64,000 bases of DNA, taken from positions 124,001-188,000 of the forward strand of contig CAZCKU010000005.1 in the NCBI GenBank assembly GCA_964499365.1, in the 5' to 3' direction. Below, piece by piece: positions 18,693-27,508 of this stretch (its first letter is position 1; every line of letters starts with the position of its first letter). A program made the position numbers and the translations under genes. Origin of the DNA: PALSA-1316 sp964499365 (lineage in GTDB: Bacteria > Nitrospirota > Thermodesulfovibrionia > Thermodesulfovibrionales > UBA6898). The notes beneath the pieces are model-generated. The model did no database searches, was not told the origin of the DNA, and worked only from the letters and a program-made list of their open reading frames with translations.

Positions 18693-19307
18693 TCACTCTA
18701 CATCCAACCGCGTAATCGCCTCCAGCTGCTCCCTGCTTTCCTTGCAACTGATACAGAGCGTTGCGGTGGGCATGACCCCCAGTCTCTTCTCGCTGATCTC
18801 TTCCCCGCAGTCTTCACAGATCCCGTAGGAACCTTCCTGAATTTTCCGCAGGGCCTCATCAATATCCAGCATCAGCTTGCGGTGGGCATCCAGCCGCATG
18901 AGGTTGATATCCTCTGAGATGTCGACAACCGCCCAGTCCCCTTCATCCACGGCGGTATCAACCAGCTGCCTGTTTTCACCGCTCACATATTTTGCGATCT
19001 CGTCCTTCGCCTCTTTGACAATCGCATCACGCCTTTTCAGCAGGGCATTTTTCAAATCCCTCAGCCGCTCCTGCGTCGGTGCTTCCTTCTGTATGTCTTT
19101 CTGTATTTCTTTCTTCATAACCTTTGAGGGCGCCGGGGCACCCTTTTTTACCTCTTTCTTCTTTGACACGGAAGATTTCTTGACCGCAGGCTTCACAGCC
19201 TTTTTTTCTGATGACGATTTTGCAGCCGGCCTGCCTGACGAAAGGCCCCCTTGAGCCTTCACAACCTTCCTGGGCTGCCCCGCCTTCGTCTTTTTACTCA
19301 CCGCCAT
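18693..19307 (-). CDS. DksA/TraR-type C4 zinc-finger RNA polymerase-binding protein
   Basis: 204 residues. The first 85 are a Lys/Ala/Ser-rich disordered tail. The remainder is a DksA-like coiled coil (LRDLKNALLKRRDAIVKEAK) and a C4 zinc finger (CEDCGEEISEKRL then CISC). DksA proteins enter the RNA polymerase secondary channel and act with ppGpp. The tip residues differ from E. coli DksA, so I do not assign dksA itself. The long basic tail is unusual. Its start overlaps the stop of a small upstream gene. Confidence 0.85.
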   Translation of the reverse strand: MAVSKKTKAGQPRKVVKAQGGLSSGRPAAKSSSEKKAVKPAVKKSSVSKKKEVKKGAPAPSKVMKKEIQKDIQKEAPTQERLRDLKNALLKRRDAIVKEAKDEIAKYVSGENRQLVDTAVDEGDWAVVDISEDINLMRLDAHRKLMLDIDEALRKIQEGSYGICEDCGEEISEKRLGVMPTATLCISCKESREQLEAITRLDVE

Positions 19308-19444
19308 TATTTCGGCTCTTCCTTCACAGTCTCTTCCTTGTAAACTTCGATGATGCTCCGGACCTTGATGCCGGCCTGCTGCAGTGCCTTCTGGACATCC
19401 GGCAGTTTTGCGTCTTCGACCTTCACCATAAAATTGCTGTTCAT
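19307..19444 (-). CDS. Small acidic/basic protein of unknown function
   Basis: 45 residues from the ATG at 19444 (GGAGG nine bases upstream). The sequence FMVKVEDAKLPDVQKALQQA is predicted to be strand-helix, ending in KEETVKEEPK. Its stop overlaps the zinc-finger gene start, and it follows frr by four bases, so it sits in a tight operon. I do not recognise a family. Confidence 0.55.
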   Translation of the reverse strand: MNSNFMVKVEDAKLPDVQKALQQAGIKVRSIIEVYKEETVKEEPK

Positions 19445-19448
19445 ATCC

Positions 19449-20006
19449 CTAAACCTCCATGATCTCTTTTTCCTTGTGTTCGAGAACCTCGTCGATCTTC
19501 CTGATAAATGCATCGGTCAGCTTCTGGATCTCGTCATGCTCTTTCTTGGCGTCGTCCTCACTCAGATGCTTGTCCTTCTCCATCTTCTTCAGGTCGTCAT
19601 TGGCATCCCTGCGGATGTTCCTGACAGCGACTTTACCCTCTTCAGCCCTTTTCTTGACAACCTTGACGAGCTGTTTTCTCCGCTCCTCGGTCAGGGCAGG
19701 GATATTGATCCGGATCACTTTGCCGTCGTTCATCGGTGTCAGGCCAAGGTCGGACTTCATGATAGCTTTTTCGATATCGGGGATGATCTTCTGCTCCCAC
19801 GGCTGTATCACAATCTGGCGGGGCTCCGGGACACTCAGATTCGCGAGCTGATGTATCGGGGTCATGGTGCCGTAGTAATCGATCGCCATGCCATCGAGAA
19901 GGCCAAGCGAAGCCCTCCCCGTCCTGATGCCGGCGAACTCTTTCTTCAGCGCATCAACGGCGCCGTTCATCCGTTCATTTATTTTTTTTCTGTGCTCCTG
20001 GATCAT
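19449..20006 (-). CDS. frr: Ribosome recycling factor
   Basis: 185 residues, the family length. Family motifs: GIRTGRASLGLLDG, TPIHQLANLSVPEPR, and the C-terminal helix with RNIRRDANDDLKK. With EF-G it splits post-termination ribosomes. It overlaps the end of pyrH by 32 bases, in the conserved rpsB-tsf-pyrH-frr order. Confidence 0.97.
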   Translation of the reverse strand: MIQEHRKKINERMNGAVDALKKEFAGIRTGRASLGLLDGMAIDYYGTMTPIHQLANLSVPEPRQIVIQPWEQKIIPDIEKAIMKSDLGLTPMNDGKVIRINIPALTEERRKQLVKVVKKRAEEGKVAVRNIRRDANDDLKKMEKDKHLSEDDAKKEHDEIQKLTDAFIRKIDEVLEHKEKEIMEV

Positions 20007-20721
20007 GGGTCCCCCTTACAAGAGTGCCGACCTTTCTGCCTTCGACCACTTTTCTGATATTGCCCTTGCCTCTTAGATTAAATACCACAATCGGAAGGTT
20101 GTTGTCCATACATAATGATACGGCGGTCGAATCCATTACCCCGAGGCCGCGTTTGAGCACCTCCATATAGGTCAGTTCCGAAAACTTTGTCGCCTTCGGA
20201 TCCTTTACCGGATCAGACGAATAAACGCCGTCCACCTTCGTGCCCTTGAGAATAATGTCGGCGCCTATCTCCATCGCCCGCAGCGCGGCAGCGGTATCTG
20301 TCGTAAAATAGGGGTTCCCGGTGCCTGCCGCGAAGATCACGATCCGTCCTTTTTCGAGATGACGGACCGCCTTGCGCCGGATATACGGCTCGGCAAGTTC
20401 CTGCATCTCGATCGCCGACTGGACCCTGGTCGGCAGCTGATACTTCTCCAGGGCGTTCTGGAGCGCCAGCGCGTTGATGACCGTCGCCAGCATCCCCATG
20501 TAGTCGGCCGATGCCCTCTCCATACCTTCGAGGCTTGCCTGGACCCCGCGGAAGATATTGCCGCCGCCGATCACGATCGAAATCTGGATACCCAGGGAAG
20601 AAACATCCTTGAGCTCCTTCGCCAGAAAATCGACCGTCCCGGCGTCGATACCATATCCCTTGTCGCCCATCAGGGCCTCGCCGCTGACCTTCAGCAATAT
20701 GCGTGTGTATTTGAGGGGCAT
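19975..20721 (-). CDS. pyrH: UMP kinase
   Basis: 248 residues from the ATG at 20721; the longer frame overlaps tsf and lacks a ribosome site. Amino-acid-kinase fold: LKVSGEALMG at the start, IVIGGGNIFRG, and GTGNPYFTTDTAAALRA. It phosphorylates UMP to UDP. Its 3' end overlaps the frr start. Confidence 0.97.
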   Translation of the reverse strand: MPLKYTRILLKVSGEALMGDKGYGIDAGTVDFLAKELKDVSSLGIQISIVIGGGNIFRGVQASLEGMERASADYMGMLATVINALALQNALEKYQLPTRVQSAIEMQELAEPYIRRKAVRHLEKGRIVIFAAGTGNPYFTTDTAAALRAMEIGADIILKGTKVDGVYSSDPVKDPKATKFSELTYMEVLKRGLGVMDSTAVSLCMDNNLPIVVFNLRGKGNIRKVVEGRKVGTLVRGTHDPGAQKKNK

Positions 20722-20728
20722 CGTTCCT

Positions 20729-21598
20729 CTAGCAGCTCTTTGGCTCTGACGGAAGGCCTTCGCCAAGCTGGAAGCGCACAAATCTTTCCAGGGAAATATT
20801 TCCGCCCAGAGACTTGCCAGCCTCCGCAACAACATCCTTTATCTTCTTCTTGCCGTCAGGGTCTTTAACAAATATCTGGTCAACAAGGCAGGCATCGGAA
20901 TAAAACTTCTCGACCTTGCCTTCAACGATCTTGTCAATGACATTAGCCGGCTTGCCCTCAACCTGTGCCCGGTAAATATCCTTCTCGCGGTCAAGTGTGT
21001 CCTGGGGCACTTTTTCACGTGAAAGGAATGAAGGATTTGCAGCAGCCACATGCATTGCCACGTCCTTCAGGAGGGTCTTCATGGTCTCACTGGAAGCATG
21101 TGCCGCCTGCTCACATGAAGCCTCAACCATGACGCCTATTTTGTCCATATGAATATAGGAGCCGGTTGCACCGATCTTGCCTGACATGTCAAACCGTGCA
21201 AAACGCCTGAAAACTATGTTTTCTCCAAGTTTTGCTATCTTGGCCTTAACCAGATCAGCGATCTTCGGATCATCAGTTGCTGCAGACGGCGTGGCCAGCA
21301 GATATGCATTTATATCCGCAACGAGCTCTTTAAAGTCATCTGTCTTGGCGACAAAGTCGGTTTCGCAGTTGACCTCGGACATGGCACTGACGCTTTCAGA
21401 AGCTGCAACGGTAATCAGGCCCTGTGATGCACTGCGGGAGGCCTTCTTCGCGGCTGAGGCAAGACCTTTCTGTCTCAGAATATCTATGGCCTTCTCAACA
21501 TCACCGCCGGCATCAGTCAGCGCCTTCTTGCACTCCATCATGCCGGCGCCGGTCTTTTCCCTGAGGTCCTTTACAACGGCCGCTGAAATCTCTGTCAT
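20729..21598 (-). CDS. tsf: Translation elongation factor Ts
   Basis: 289 residues. The N-terminal UBA-like module contains LREKTGAGMMECKKALT and the core contains VNCETDFVAKTDDF, both hallmarks of EF-Ts, the nucleotide exchange factor of EF-Tu. It overlaps the rpsB stop by four bases. Confidence 0.97.
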   Translation of the reverse strand: MTEISAAVVKDLREKTGAGMMECKKALTDAGGDVEKAIDILRQKGLASAAKKASRSASQGLITVAASESVSAMSEVNCETDFVAKTDDFKELVADINAYLLATPSAATDDPKIADLVKAKIAKLGENIVFRRFARFDMSGKIGATGSYIHMDKIGVMVEASCEQAAHASSETMKTLLKDVAMHVAAANPSFLSREKVPQDTLDREKDIYRAQVEGKPANVIDKIVEGKVEKFYSDACLVDQIFVKDPDGKKKIKDVVAEAGKSLGGNISLERFVRFQLGEGLPSEPKSC

Positions 21599-22359
21599 CC
21601 TGCTACCTCCGTAGCCTCAGAGCTCTGGACCTTCTCTTCTATCTTGGCTGCCTCGGCAGCCTGCTGGGCCTCTTTTGCAATCGCCTCGCGGCCTTCAAGC
21701 ACGGCATTCGACATCTTTGCAGCCAGCAGTTTGATCGCCCGGATCGCATCATCGTTCCCCGGGATAACGTAGTCTATTTCATCAGGGTCGCAGTTTGTAT
21801 CCACAACCGCAACGATCGGGATAGAGAGTTTTCTTGCCTCAGCAATCGTAATCCTCTCCTTCTTCGGATCGATGATGAAGATTGCTCCGGGGAGCTCCTT
21901 CATGTTCTTGATGCCGGAGAGGTTCTTGTCGAGCTTGGCGCGTTCCTTCTCAAGGATCGATGTCTCGCGCTTCGGCAGGAGCGTCATCGTCCCGTCCTCT
22001 TTCATCGTCTCTATCTTCTTCAGCCGCTCAATGCTCTTTTTGACTGTCAGAAAGTTGGTCAGCATGCCGCCGAGCCATCTCTGGTTGACGAAATACGACG
22101 AGGAGCGGTTGGCCTCTTCCATCACGGCGTCCTGAGCCTGCTTCTTCGTCCCGACAAAAAGGACGGACTGACCGGAAGCAGACACGCTCCGCACGAAGTT
22201 ATAGGCCTCCTCAAGTCCTTTCATTGTCTTCTGCAGGTCGATGATGTAGATCCCGTTTCTCTCGCCAAAGATGTACTTCTTCATCTTCGGGTTCCAGCGC
22301 TTCACCTGATGACCGAAATGTACACCGGCCTCAAGCAGTTCCTTCATTGTAGCTACCAT
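21595..22359 (-). CDS. rpsB: 30S ribosomal protein S2
   Basis: 254 residues from the ATG at 22359 (AGGAGG upstream). MKELLEAGVHFGHQ and RWLGGMLTNF are S2 signatures. A C-terminal helical tail is rich in Ala/Glu. First gene of rpsB-tsf-pyrH-frr; the leader holds a long hairpin. Confidence 0.97.
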   Translation of the reverse strand: MVATMKELLEAGVHFGHQVKRWNPKMKKYIFGERNGIYIIDLQKTMKGLEEAYNFVRSVSASGQSVLFVGTKKQAQDAVMEEANRSSSYFVNQRWLGGMLTNFLTVKKSIERLKKIETMKEDGTMTLLPKRETSILEKERAKLDKNLSGIKNMKELPGAIFIIDPKKERITIAEARKLSIPIVAVVDTNCDPDEIDYVIPGNDDAIRAIKLLAAKMSNAVLEGREAIAKEAQQAAEAAKIEEKVQSSEATEVAG

Positions 22360-22387
22360 GATGCTCCTCCTGTGGTTTTTTCCTCCG

Positions 22388-22435
22388 CCTGTCCTGACGT
22401 ACCCTTGCGGGACCAAAGGTCAGGACTGTAGCAGG
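22388..22435 (-). promoter_or_regulatory. Structured rpsB leader, possible autoregulatory hairpin
   Basis: Arms GTCCTGAC (22391-22398) and GTCAGGAC (22419-22426) pair perfectly and extend outward through CCTG/CAGG with small bulges; the loop carries a short GGTCCCGCAAGGG segment. A second hairpin (CCTGT-TTTT-ACAGG) lies further upstream in the transcript. It ends about 30 bases before the rpsB start. S2 is known to regulate its own leader in some bacteria; that role is inferred here. Confidence 0.4.
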
Positions 22436-22624
22436 CGTGCGATTTTATGTCCTGTAAAAACAGGTACTTTGGGTCTTACAGATTAACACAGACCATTTTT
22501 TTTTGCAAGAACAACAAAAATAAATTAGCTATAGAAAATCAGCTCAAAGTGTACTACCATAGGAAGGCAGAAGCGATAGGTATGATCATCATTCCAATAA
22601 AACAGATGAAGGAGATCGGGTCCC

Positions 22625-23095
22625 ATGGGATACGCGGTTGCGCAGCTGGCTGAAAAAGACGGATTTGACAGAAAGATATCGTTTACATCATTAATGGACG
22701 AAAAGACCCTGGCACAAGCCTATGACGCCTTTGCCAAGACCTGCTCCGGGGTGCGGCGTGACCACCTTCCGCTGCGGTGCCCCATACGCAAGTCACCCGA
22801 AGGCGGGACCTTTGAGCTCCAGTTTGATGAACGCAACCTCAGCTATAATTTTGATACGCTTATGGCCTTTATAGCCCAGGTCATCAGCACGGGCGTGGTA
22901 AAGGCAGCCAAAATCCTCGACAACGGCAAAATAGGCGGCACCGCCTACGTCGTGACCCCCGGGCTCGCCAAGAAATTCGAGTTCTTCCCCAAATCAGACA
23001 CCCTTGCCAAAATAGCGACAGGAGAGCTGACCTATGCAGGCATCCTGGTCAGCGACGACGGCATCACCGTTGCGGATTACCTGAAGACGCTCTGA
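22625..23095 (+). CDS. Conserved-looking hypothetical protein
   Basis: 156 residues from the ATG at 22625, with GAAGGAG 12 bases upstream. It appears cytoplasmic and globular, with no signal or membrane segment. A CSGVRRDHLPLRCPIRKS segment holds two cysteines, and the C-terminal half is alternating strand/helix. I do not recognise a family. It stands alone between divergent rpsB and convergent rdgB. Confidence 0.6.
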   Translation: MGYAVAQLAEKDGFDRKISFTSLMDEKTLAQAYDAFAKTCSGVRRDHLPLRCPIRKSPEGGTFELQFDERNLSYNFDTLMAFIAQVISTGVVKAAKILDNGKIGGTAYVVTPGLAKKFEFFPKSDTLAKIATGELTYAGILVSDDGITVADYLKTL

Positions 23096-23164
23096 TTCCC
23101 GGAAGATTCAGCCTTACCCATCTATATATAGACACCCCTCCCGGCATACGGGAGGAAAAGCCTC

Positions 23165-23758
23165 TTACCAATCCACCGAGGAAAGGTAAGCGAACAATTT
23201 TTTCAGCGCGCGGCCCCGGTGGCTCATAGAATCTTTCTCTGAGGCATCCATTTCGGCAAATGTTCTGGCATGACCTTCCGGATAGAAGACCGGGTCATAA
23301 CCAAACCCGTTATTCCCTTTTTCTTTCTTGCCGATCCTGCCGCCGACGTACCCTGTAAAGGTCTTATGATGGCCGTCCGGCAGTACCAGGGCCATGCAGC
23401 AGACAAACCGTGCCTCCCGCGCTTCACCCTCAAGGCCGCGCATCTCCCGGAGGAGTTTCCTGAGGTTTTTCCGGTCATCCGCACCTTCGCCGGCGTAGCG
23501 TGCCGAATAGACCCCCGGGGCCTTCCCGAGCGCCATGACCTCCAGGCCCGAGTCATCGGCAAGCGCCGGATGCCCGGTAAAGCGGGCAACGGCACGCCCT
23601 TTTTTGAGGGCATTTGCCCTGAACGTCCTGCCGTCTTCCTCGACATCGGGACAGCCGGGAAAGGAGTCGAGGGTAAGGAAGCGGAGATCGCAGCCCCTGA
23701 ATATCCGGCTCATCTCTGCAGCCTTCTTCTTGTTCTTTGTCGCCAGCACAATGTCCAT
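23165..23758 (-). CDS. rdgB: Non-canonical purine NTP pyrophosphatase (RdgB/HAM1)
   Basis: 197 residues beginning MDIVLATKNKKKAAEM, the family's SxTNxxK-like substrate motif. ADDSGLEVMALGKAPGVYSARYAG is split across the metal/active site, and GFGYDPVFYPEG and SHRGRALKKL close the fold. It hydrolyses dITP, ITP and XTP to monophosphates, protecting DNA. Confidence 0.96.
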   Translation of the reverse strand: MDIVLATKNKKKAAEMSRIFRGCDLRFLTLDSFPGCPDVEEDGRTFRANALKKGRAVARFTGHPALADDSGLEVMALGKAPGVYSARYAGEGADDRKNLRKLLREMRGLEGEAREARFVCCMALVLPDGHHKTFTGYVGGRIGKKEKGNNGFGYDPVFYPEGHARTFAEMDASEKDSMSHRGRALKKLFAYLSSVDW

Positions 23759-23907
23759 ATCTGCTCCTTCAAAAGAATATCTGATTTCTTATTCTGCCCG
23801 AACGCCGCAGGTGAGGGCAAATGAAACCGCTTGTCAGTAAAAAATGATATAGGGTATACTAAGGGGCTTTAAGAACTGGACTCGTACTTCATCTCTAAAT
23901 ACATACA

Positions 23908-26900
23908 ATGCGGATCGAAAAATTCGAACTCATAGGCTTTAAATCATTTGCGGACAAGACCGTCTTCAATCTGCATCCGGGGATAACCTGTATTGTCGGC
24001 CCGAACGGCTGCGGCAAGAGCAACATCGTCGATGCCTTCCGCTGGGTGCTTGGCGAGCAGAGCGCCAAGAGCCTCAGGGGCGAGAAGATGGAAGAGGTTA
24101 TTTTCAACGGCTCTGCCCAGAAGAAGCAGAAGGGCATGGCCGAGGTGACCGTCTACCTCTCCGGCCTGAACACCCCCGCACCGGCACTGGCCCAGGGTAA
24201 TGGAGACGGCAGCAGCGAGAACCCCGGCCCGCAGGGCAGCACGCCCCCTGACAGCAATCCCGGCCAGGGGGACACCCTGTCGGTAACCAGAAGGCTCTAC
24301 CGGTCCGGCGAGAGTGAATACATGATCAACAAGACTCCCTGCAGGCTGAAAGATATCAAGGATATCTTCCTGGACACCGGTCTTGACTTCAAAAGCTATT
24401 CGATCCTGGAACAGGGACGGATAGCCGAGATCCTGAACTCGAAACCTGTTGACCGCCGCTTTATCATCGAGGAAGTGGCCGGGGTCATGAAATACAAGGT
24501 GCGCAAGGCCGAGGCACTTTCGAAGCTCGAGTCCTCCCGCGCCAACCTCCTCCGGATCAACGACATCGTGACCGAGGTGAAAAAGCAGATCAATATCCTC
24601 GACCGGCTGGCGAAAAAAGCAGAGCGCTACAAAAAGCTCTCCGCCGAAATGCATATGATCGAACTCAAGATCGAGAGGAACGAATACCAGACCATTAAAG
24701 ATGCGAATCAGGCCATAGGCGAAGAATATGCGGTGCTGAAGGAAAAGGAAGCGGTGCTGTCAGCAGAGATTACCGGCACCGAAAACAGGACCCAGTCACG
24801 GAGAATCGAACTCCTTGACCGCGAAAAGGCTCTCGAACTTATCCAGAAGGATTTTCAACAGATGGAGCGGGAGATCGCCGAGATTGAGCGGACGATCGCT
24901 GTCAGCCGCAACGACATCAGCAACCTCGGCGATTACCGGACCCGGCTGGTCACCCAGGTTGAAGAAAATGACCGGAGGTCTGTCGAGATAGGCCAGCGGG
25001 CGGAGGAACTGAAGATCAGCAGCCGGGAAATTGCCTCTGAGATGGAGAACCATGCCGAACTGCTCCATCAGAAAACCAGCGCCTTCAGGTCGATCGAGGA
25101 GGCCCTGGCCGAACAGGAAGAGCAGATCGAGGAGAAGAGACGGGCGATCTTCAAGGTCTCGGAAGAGATCAGCAGGCTCCGCAACGACCTCAGCCGCCAG
25201 CACGCGGCCTACGAAAATCACGAACGCAGGGAGGCGAGCGCCCACCAGGAATCTGAAGACGCGCGGAAGATCCTTGCGGGTGTCGAGTCTTCGATCAGCA
25301 GCGTCGAGGCGATCATTATCGGCAATAACAACGAGAATCGTCTCCTGAGGGAGAAGCAGGGTCTTCTTACCGAGGAACTTTCGGTCAGCAGGGCCAGGCT
25401 GGAGGAGCTTCTGAAATCTCTTGCAGAGGCGCGCGAAGAGATAGCCTCAAACCAGTCCCGGCTTGAGTCCCTGAGGGAGATTGTTTTCGACGAACCGACC
25501 CGTGAGCTGATTGCAGCGAGGTCGGATATCAGGCTTCTCGCCTCGGTATCCGATGTTATCGAGGTCGAGGCCGCCTATGAAAAAGCGGTCGAGGCCGCCC
25601 TGTACGAAAAGGCGGACATGCTGATTCTCGAAAACGAGGAGTCGGTTGCAAATGCCGTGCTCTCGATCAAAGGGGCGGCAACCGGCAGGACCGCCCTCAT
25701 GCCGTTGGCCCCGCATCAGCTTTCGTTCAGCCAGGAAGTCCCCGAGGGGGTCCTCGCACGGGCAATCGATGTGGTTAAGGTAAAAGAAGGCTTTGGTGCG
25801 GTTGCCGGAAACCTGCTCAGTACCATACTCATAACCCGTGACATCAAGGCTGCCTTTACGGTTGCACAGTCCGCCTCGGGATATACCCTTGTCACGGTCG
25901 AAGGTGAGGTTATTGAGCCGACAGGGGCCGTAATCGTTGGAGAGGGGAAGGGAATTTTCAGAAGAAAGCGCGAGATCCGGGAACTGGAGGAGGCGCTGGA
26001 GGCGAAAAAGTCTGCCCTGGCGGCACTGAACGATCAGATCCTGAATGTCCAGGCTGATATTGCGGAGAAGGAAACCTCGGTCCGGGACGTGGAGCTCGCT
26101 GTCCATAATCTCGAAAAAGAGATCTCGCTCTCGCGGCTGACGGTCGACAACTATAGAGAGGAAAAAGAGCGGACGAACCGGAAGCTCTCATATCTCACCC
26201 TCGAGATCGAGGAGGCTGTCCGCGAAAAGACCGCGCTCAACGACGTCATAGCCGGGACAGAGCAGAAGATAGCAGCCGATGAGGCGCGGAAGGCCGAGGT
26301 CGAAGAGGATACCAACCGCATCCAGGAGGCGATCGCAGCCAGGAAGGCAGAGATCGAGGACCACCGCGCAGAGGTGACCGAACTGAGGCTGCTTACCGCG
26401 TCGAACCGCGAAAAGCTCGAAGCGGTGAAAAAAGAGATCGAGACCTCCCAAAAGACGCTCGAAGACCTTGAGAGCAAAAGGACCGAACTGCTCACCGAGA
26501 AAGTCTCCATCGAGACGCGCATCGCCCAGAGGGAGACAGAAATCCGGGAGCACGATGCACGGCTGAGGAAGCTGGTGGGAGAAGCAGACGTACTCCGGCA
26601 GGACATCTCGCAGAAGAAAGAGGCGATGGATCAGGAAAACGCCGAACTGTTCGCCATCGATCAGGGGCTCAGAAGTCTCCGGCAGGAACTCTCCACCATC
26701 GTCCACCGGATATCTGAACTGGACGTGCTGCGGGCAGAGCATAAGATGCGGCTCGAGAATATCGGCATACAGGTGAGGAACAACTTCGGGGTTGAGATCG
26801 AAGACCTCCCGCTTGAGGAAGTCTCGGCAGAGGAGCACGAGCGGCTTGCCGACCTGCGCAGCAAACTCCAGGAGATGGGACAGGTCAATCTCGGGACGCT

Positions 26901-27480
26901 CGAGGAATACGAGGAGCTCACCACGCGGTATGAATTCATGAACCGGCAGCAGGAGGATCTCAACAGGTCTATCGCTGAGCTCGAAGAGGCCATCTCGAAG
27001 ATCAACAGCACGACGAGAAAGAAGCTGCGCGACGCCTACGAAACCCTGAACACGAAGTTCGGTGAGATTTTCGTCACCCTCTTTGGCGGCGGCAGGGCCG
27101 AGCTTGTCCTGACCGACGAGAGCAACATCCTCGAGACCGGCATCGATATCGTGGCACAGCCTCCCGGCAAGAAGCTCCAGAATATCCATCTCCTGTCGGG
27201 CGGGGAGAAGGCGCTGACGGCCCTCTCGATATCGTTTGCAAGCTTCCTGATCAAACCGACCCCTCTCTGCATCCTCGACGAAGCGGATGCGCCGCTCGAC
27301 GAATCGAACACTGAGCGCTATTCCCGGATGCTTCAGGAACTGTCGAGCCACACCCAGTTCATCGTCGTGACGCACAACAGGACGACCATGAGCGTCGGGC
27401 AGCACCTCTATGGCATCACGATGCAGGAGGCCGGGGTCTCGAAGGTGATCTCGATGCAGCTTGAAGAGATTGCAGCATAA
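23908..27480 (+). CDS. smc: Chromosome segregation ATPase SMC
   Basis: 1190 residues. The N-terminal head has Walker A GPNGCGKSN (about 32-40). Two long coiled coils flank a hinge (about 510-640, with VIEVEAAYEKAVEAAL and GKGIFRRKREI). The C-terminal head has signature LLSGGEKALTALS (about 1095) and Walker B LCILDEADAPLDE. It compacts and helps segregate chromosomes with ScpAB. A Pro/Gly/Asn-rich insert of about 35 residues (about 88-122) interrupts the N-terminal head between AEVTVYLSG and LSVTRRLYRSG. A single 28-base gap leads to the oxidase gene. Confidence 0.97.
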   Translation: MRIEKFELIGFKSFADKTVFNLHPGITCIVGPNGCGKSNIVDAFRWVLGEQSAKSLRGEKMEEVIFNGSAQKKQKGMAEVTVYLSGLNTPAPALAQGNGDGSSENPGPQGSTPPDSNPGQGDTLSVTRRLYRSGESEYMINKTPCRLKDIKDIFLDTGLDFKSYSILEQGRIAEILNSKPVDRRFIIEEVAGVMKYKVRKAEALSKLESSRANLLRINDIVTEVKKQINILDRLAKKAERYKKLSAEMHMIELKIERNEYQTIKDANQAIGEEYAVLKEKEAVLSAEITGTENRTQSRRIELLDREKALELIQKDFQQMEREIAEIERTIAVSRNDISNLGDYRTRLVTQVEENDRRSVEIGQRAEELKISSREIASEMENHAELLHQKTSAFRSIEEALAEQEEQIEEKRRAIFKVSEEISRLRNDLSRQHAAYENHERREASAHQESEDARKILAGVESSISSVEAIIIGNNNENRLLREKQGLLTEELSVSRARLEELLKSLAEAREEIASNQSRLESLREIVFDEPTRELIAARSDIRLLASVSDVIEVEAAYEKAVEAALYEKADMLILENEESVANAVLSIKGAATGRTALMPLAPHQLSFSQEVPEGVLARAIDVVKVKEGFGAVAGNLLSTILITRDIKAAFTVAQSASGYTLVTVEGEVIEPTGAVIVGEGKGIFRRKREIRELEEALEAKKSALAALNDQILNVQADIAEKETSVRDVELAVHNLEKEISLSRLTVDNYREEKERTNRKLSYLTLEIEEAVREKTALNDVIAGTEQKIAADEARKAEVEEDTNRIQEAIAARKAEIEDHRAEVTELRLLTASNREKLEAVKKEIETSQKTLEDLESKRTELLTEKVSIETRIAQRETEIREHDARLRKLVGEADVLRQDISQKKEAMDQENAELFAIDQGLRSLRQELSTIVHRISELDVLRAEHKMRLENIGIQVRNNFGVEIEDLPLEEVSAEEHERLADLRSKLQEMGQVNLGTLEEYEELTTRYEFMNRQQEDLNRSIAELEEAISKINSTTRKKLRDAYETLNTKFGEIFVTLFGGGRAELVLTDESNILETGIDIVAQPPGKKLQNIHLLSGGEKALTALSISFASFLIKPTPLCILDEADAPLDESNTERYSRMLQELSSHTQFIVVTHNRTTMSVGQHLYGITMQEAGVSKVISMQLEEIAA

Positions 27481-27508
27481 CATCCGTCAGTGATTTTTTC
27501 GGAGCACC

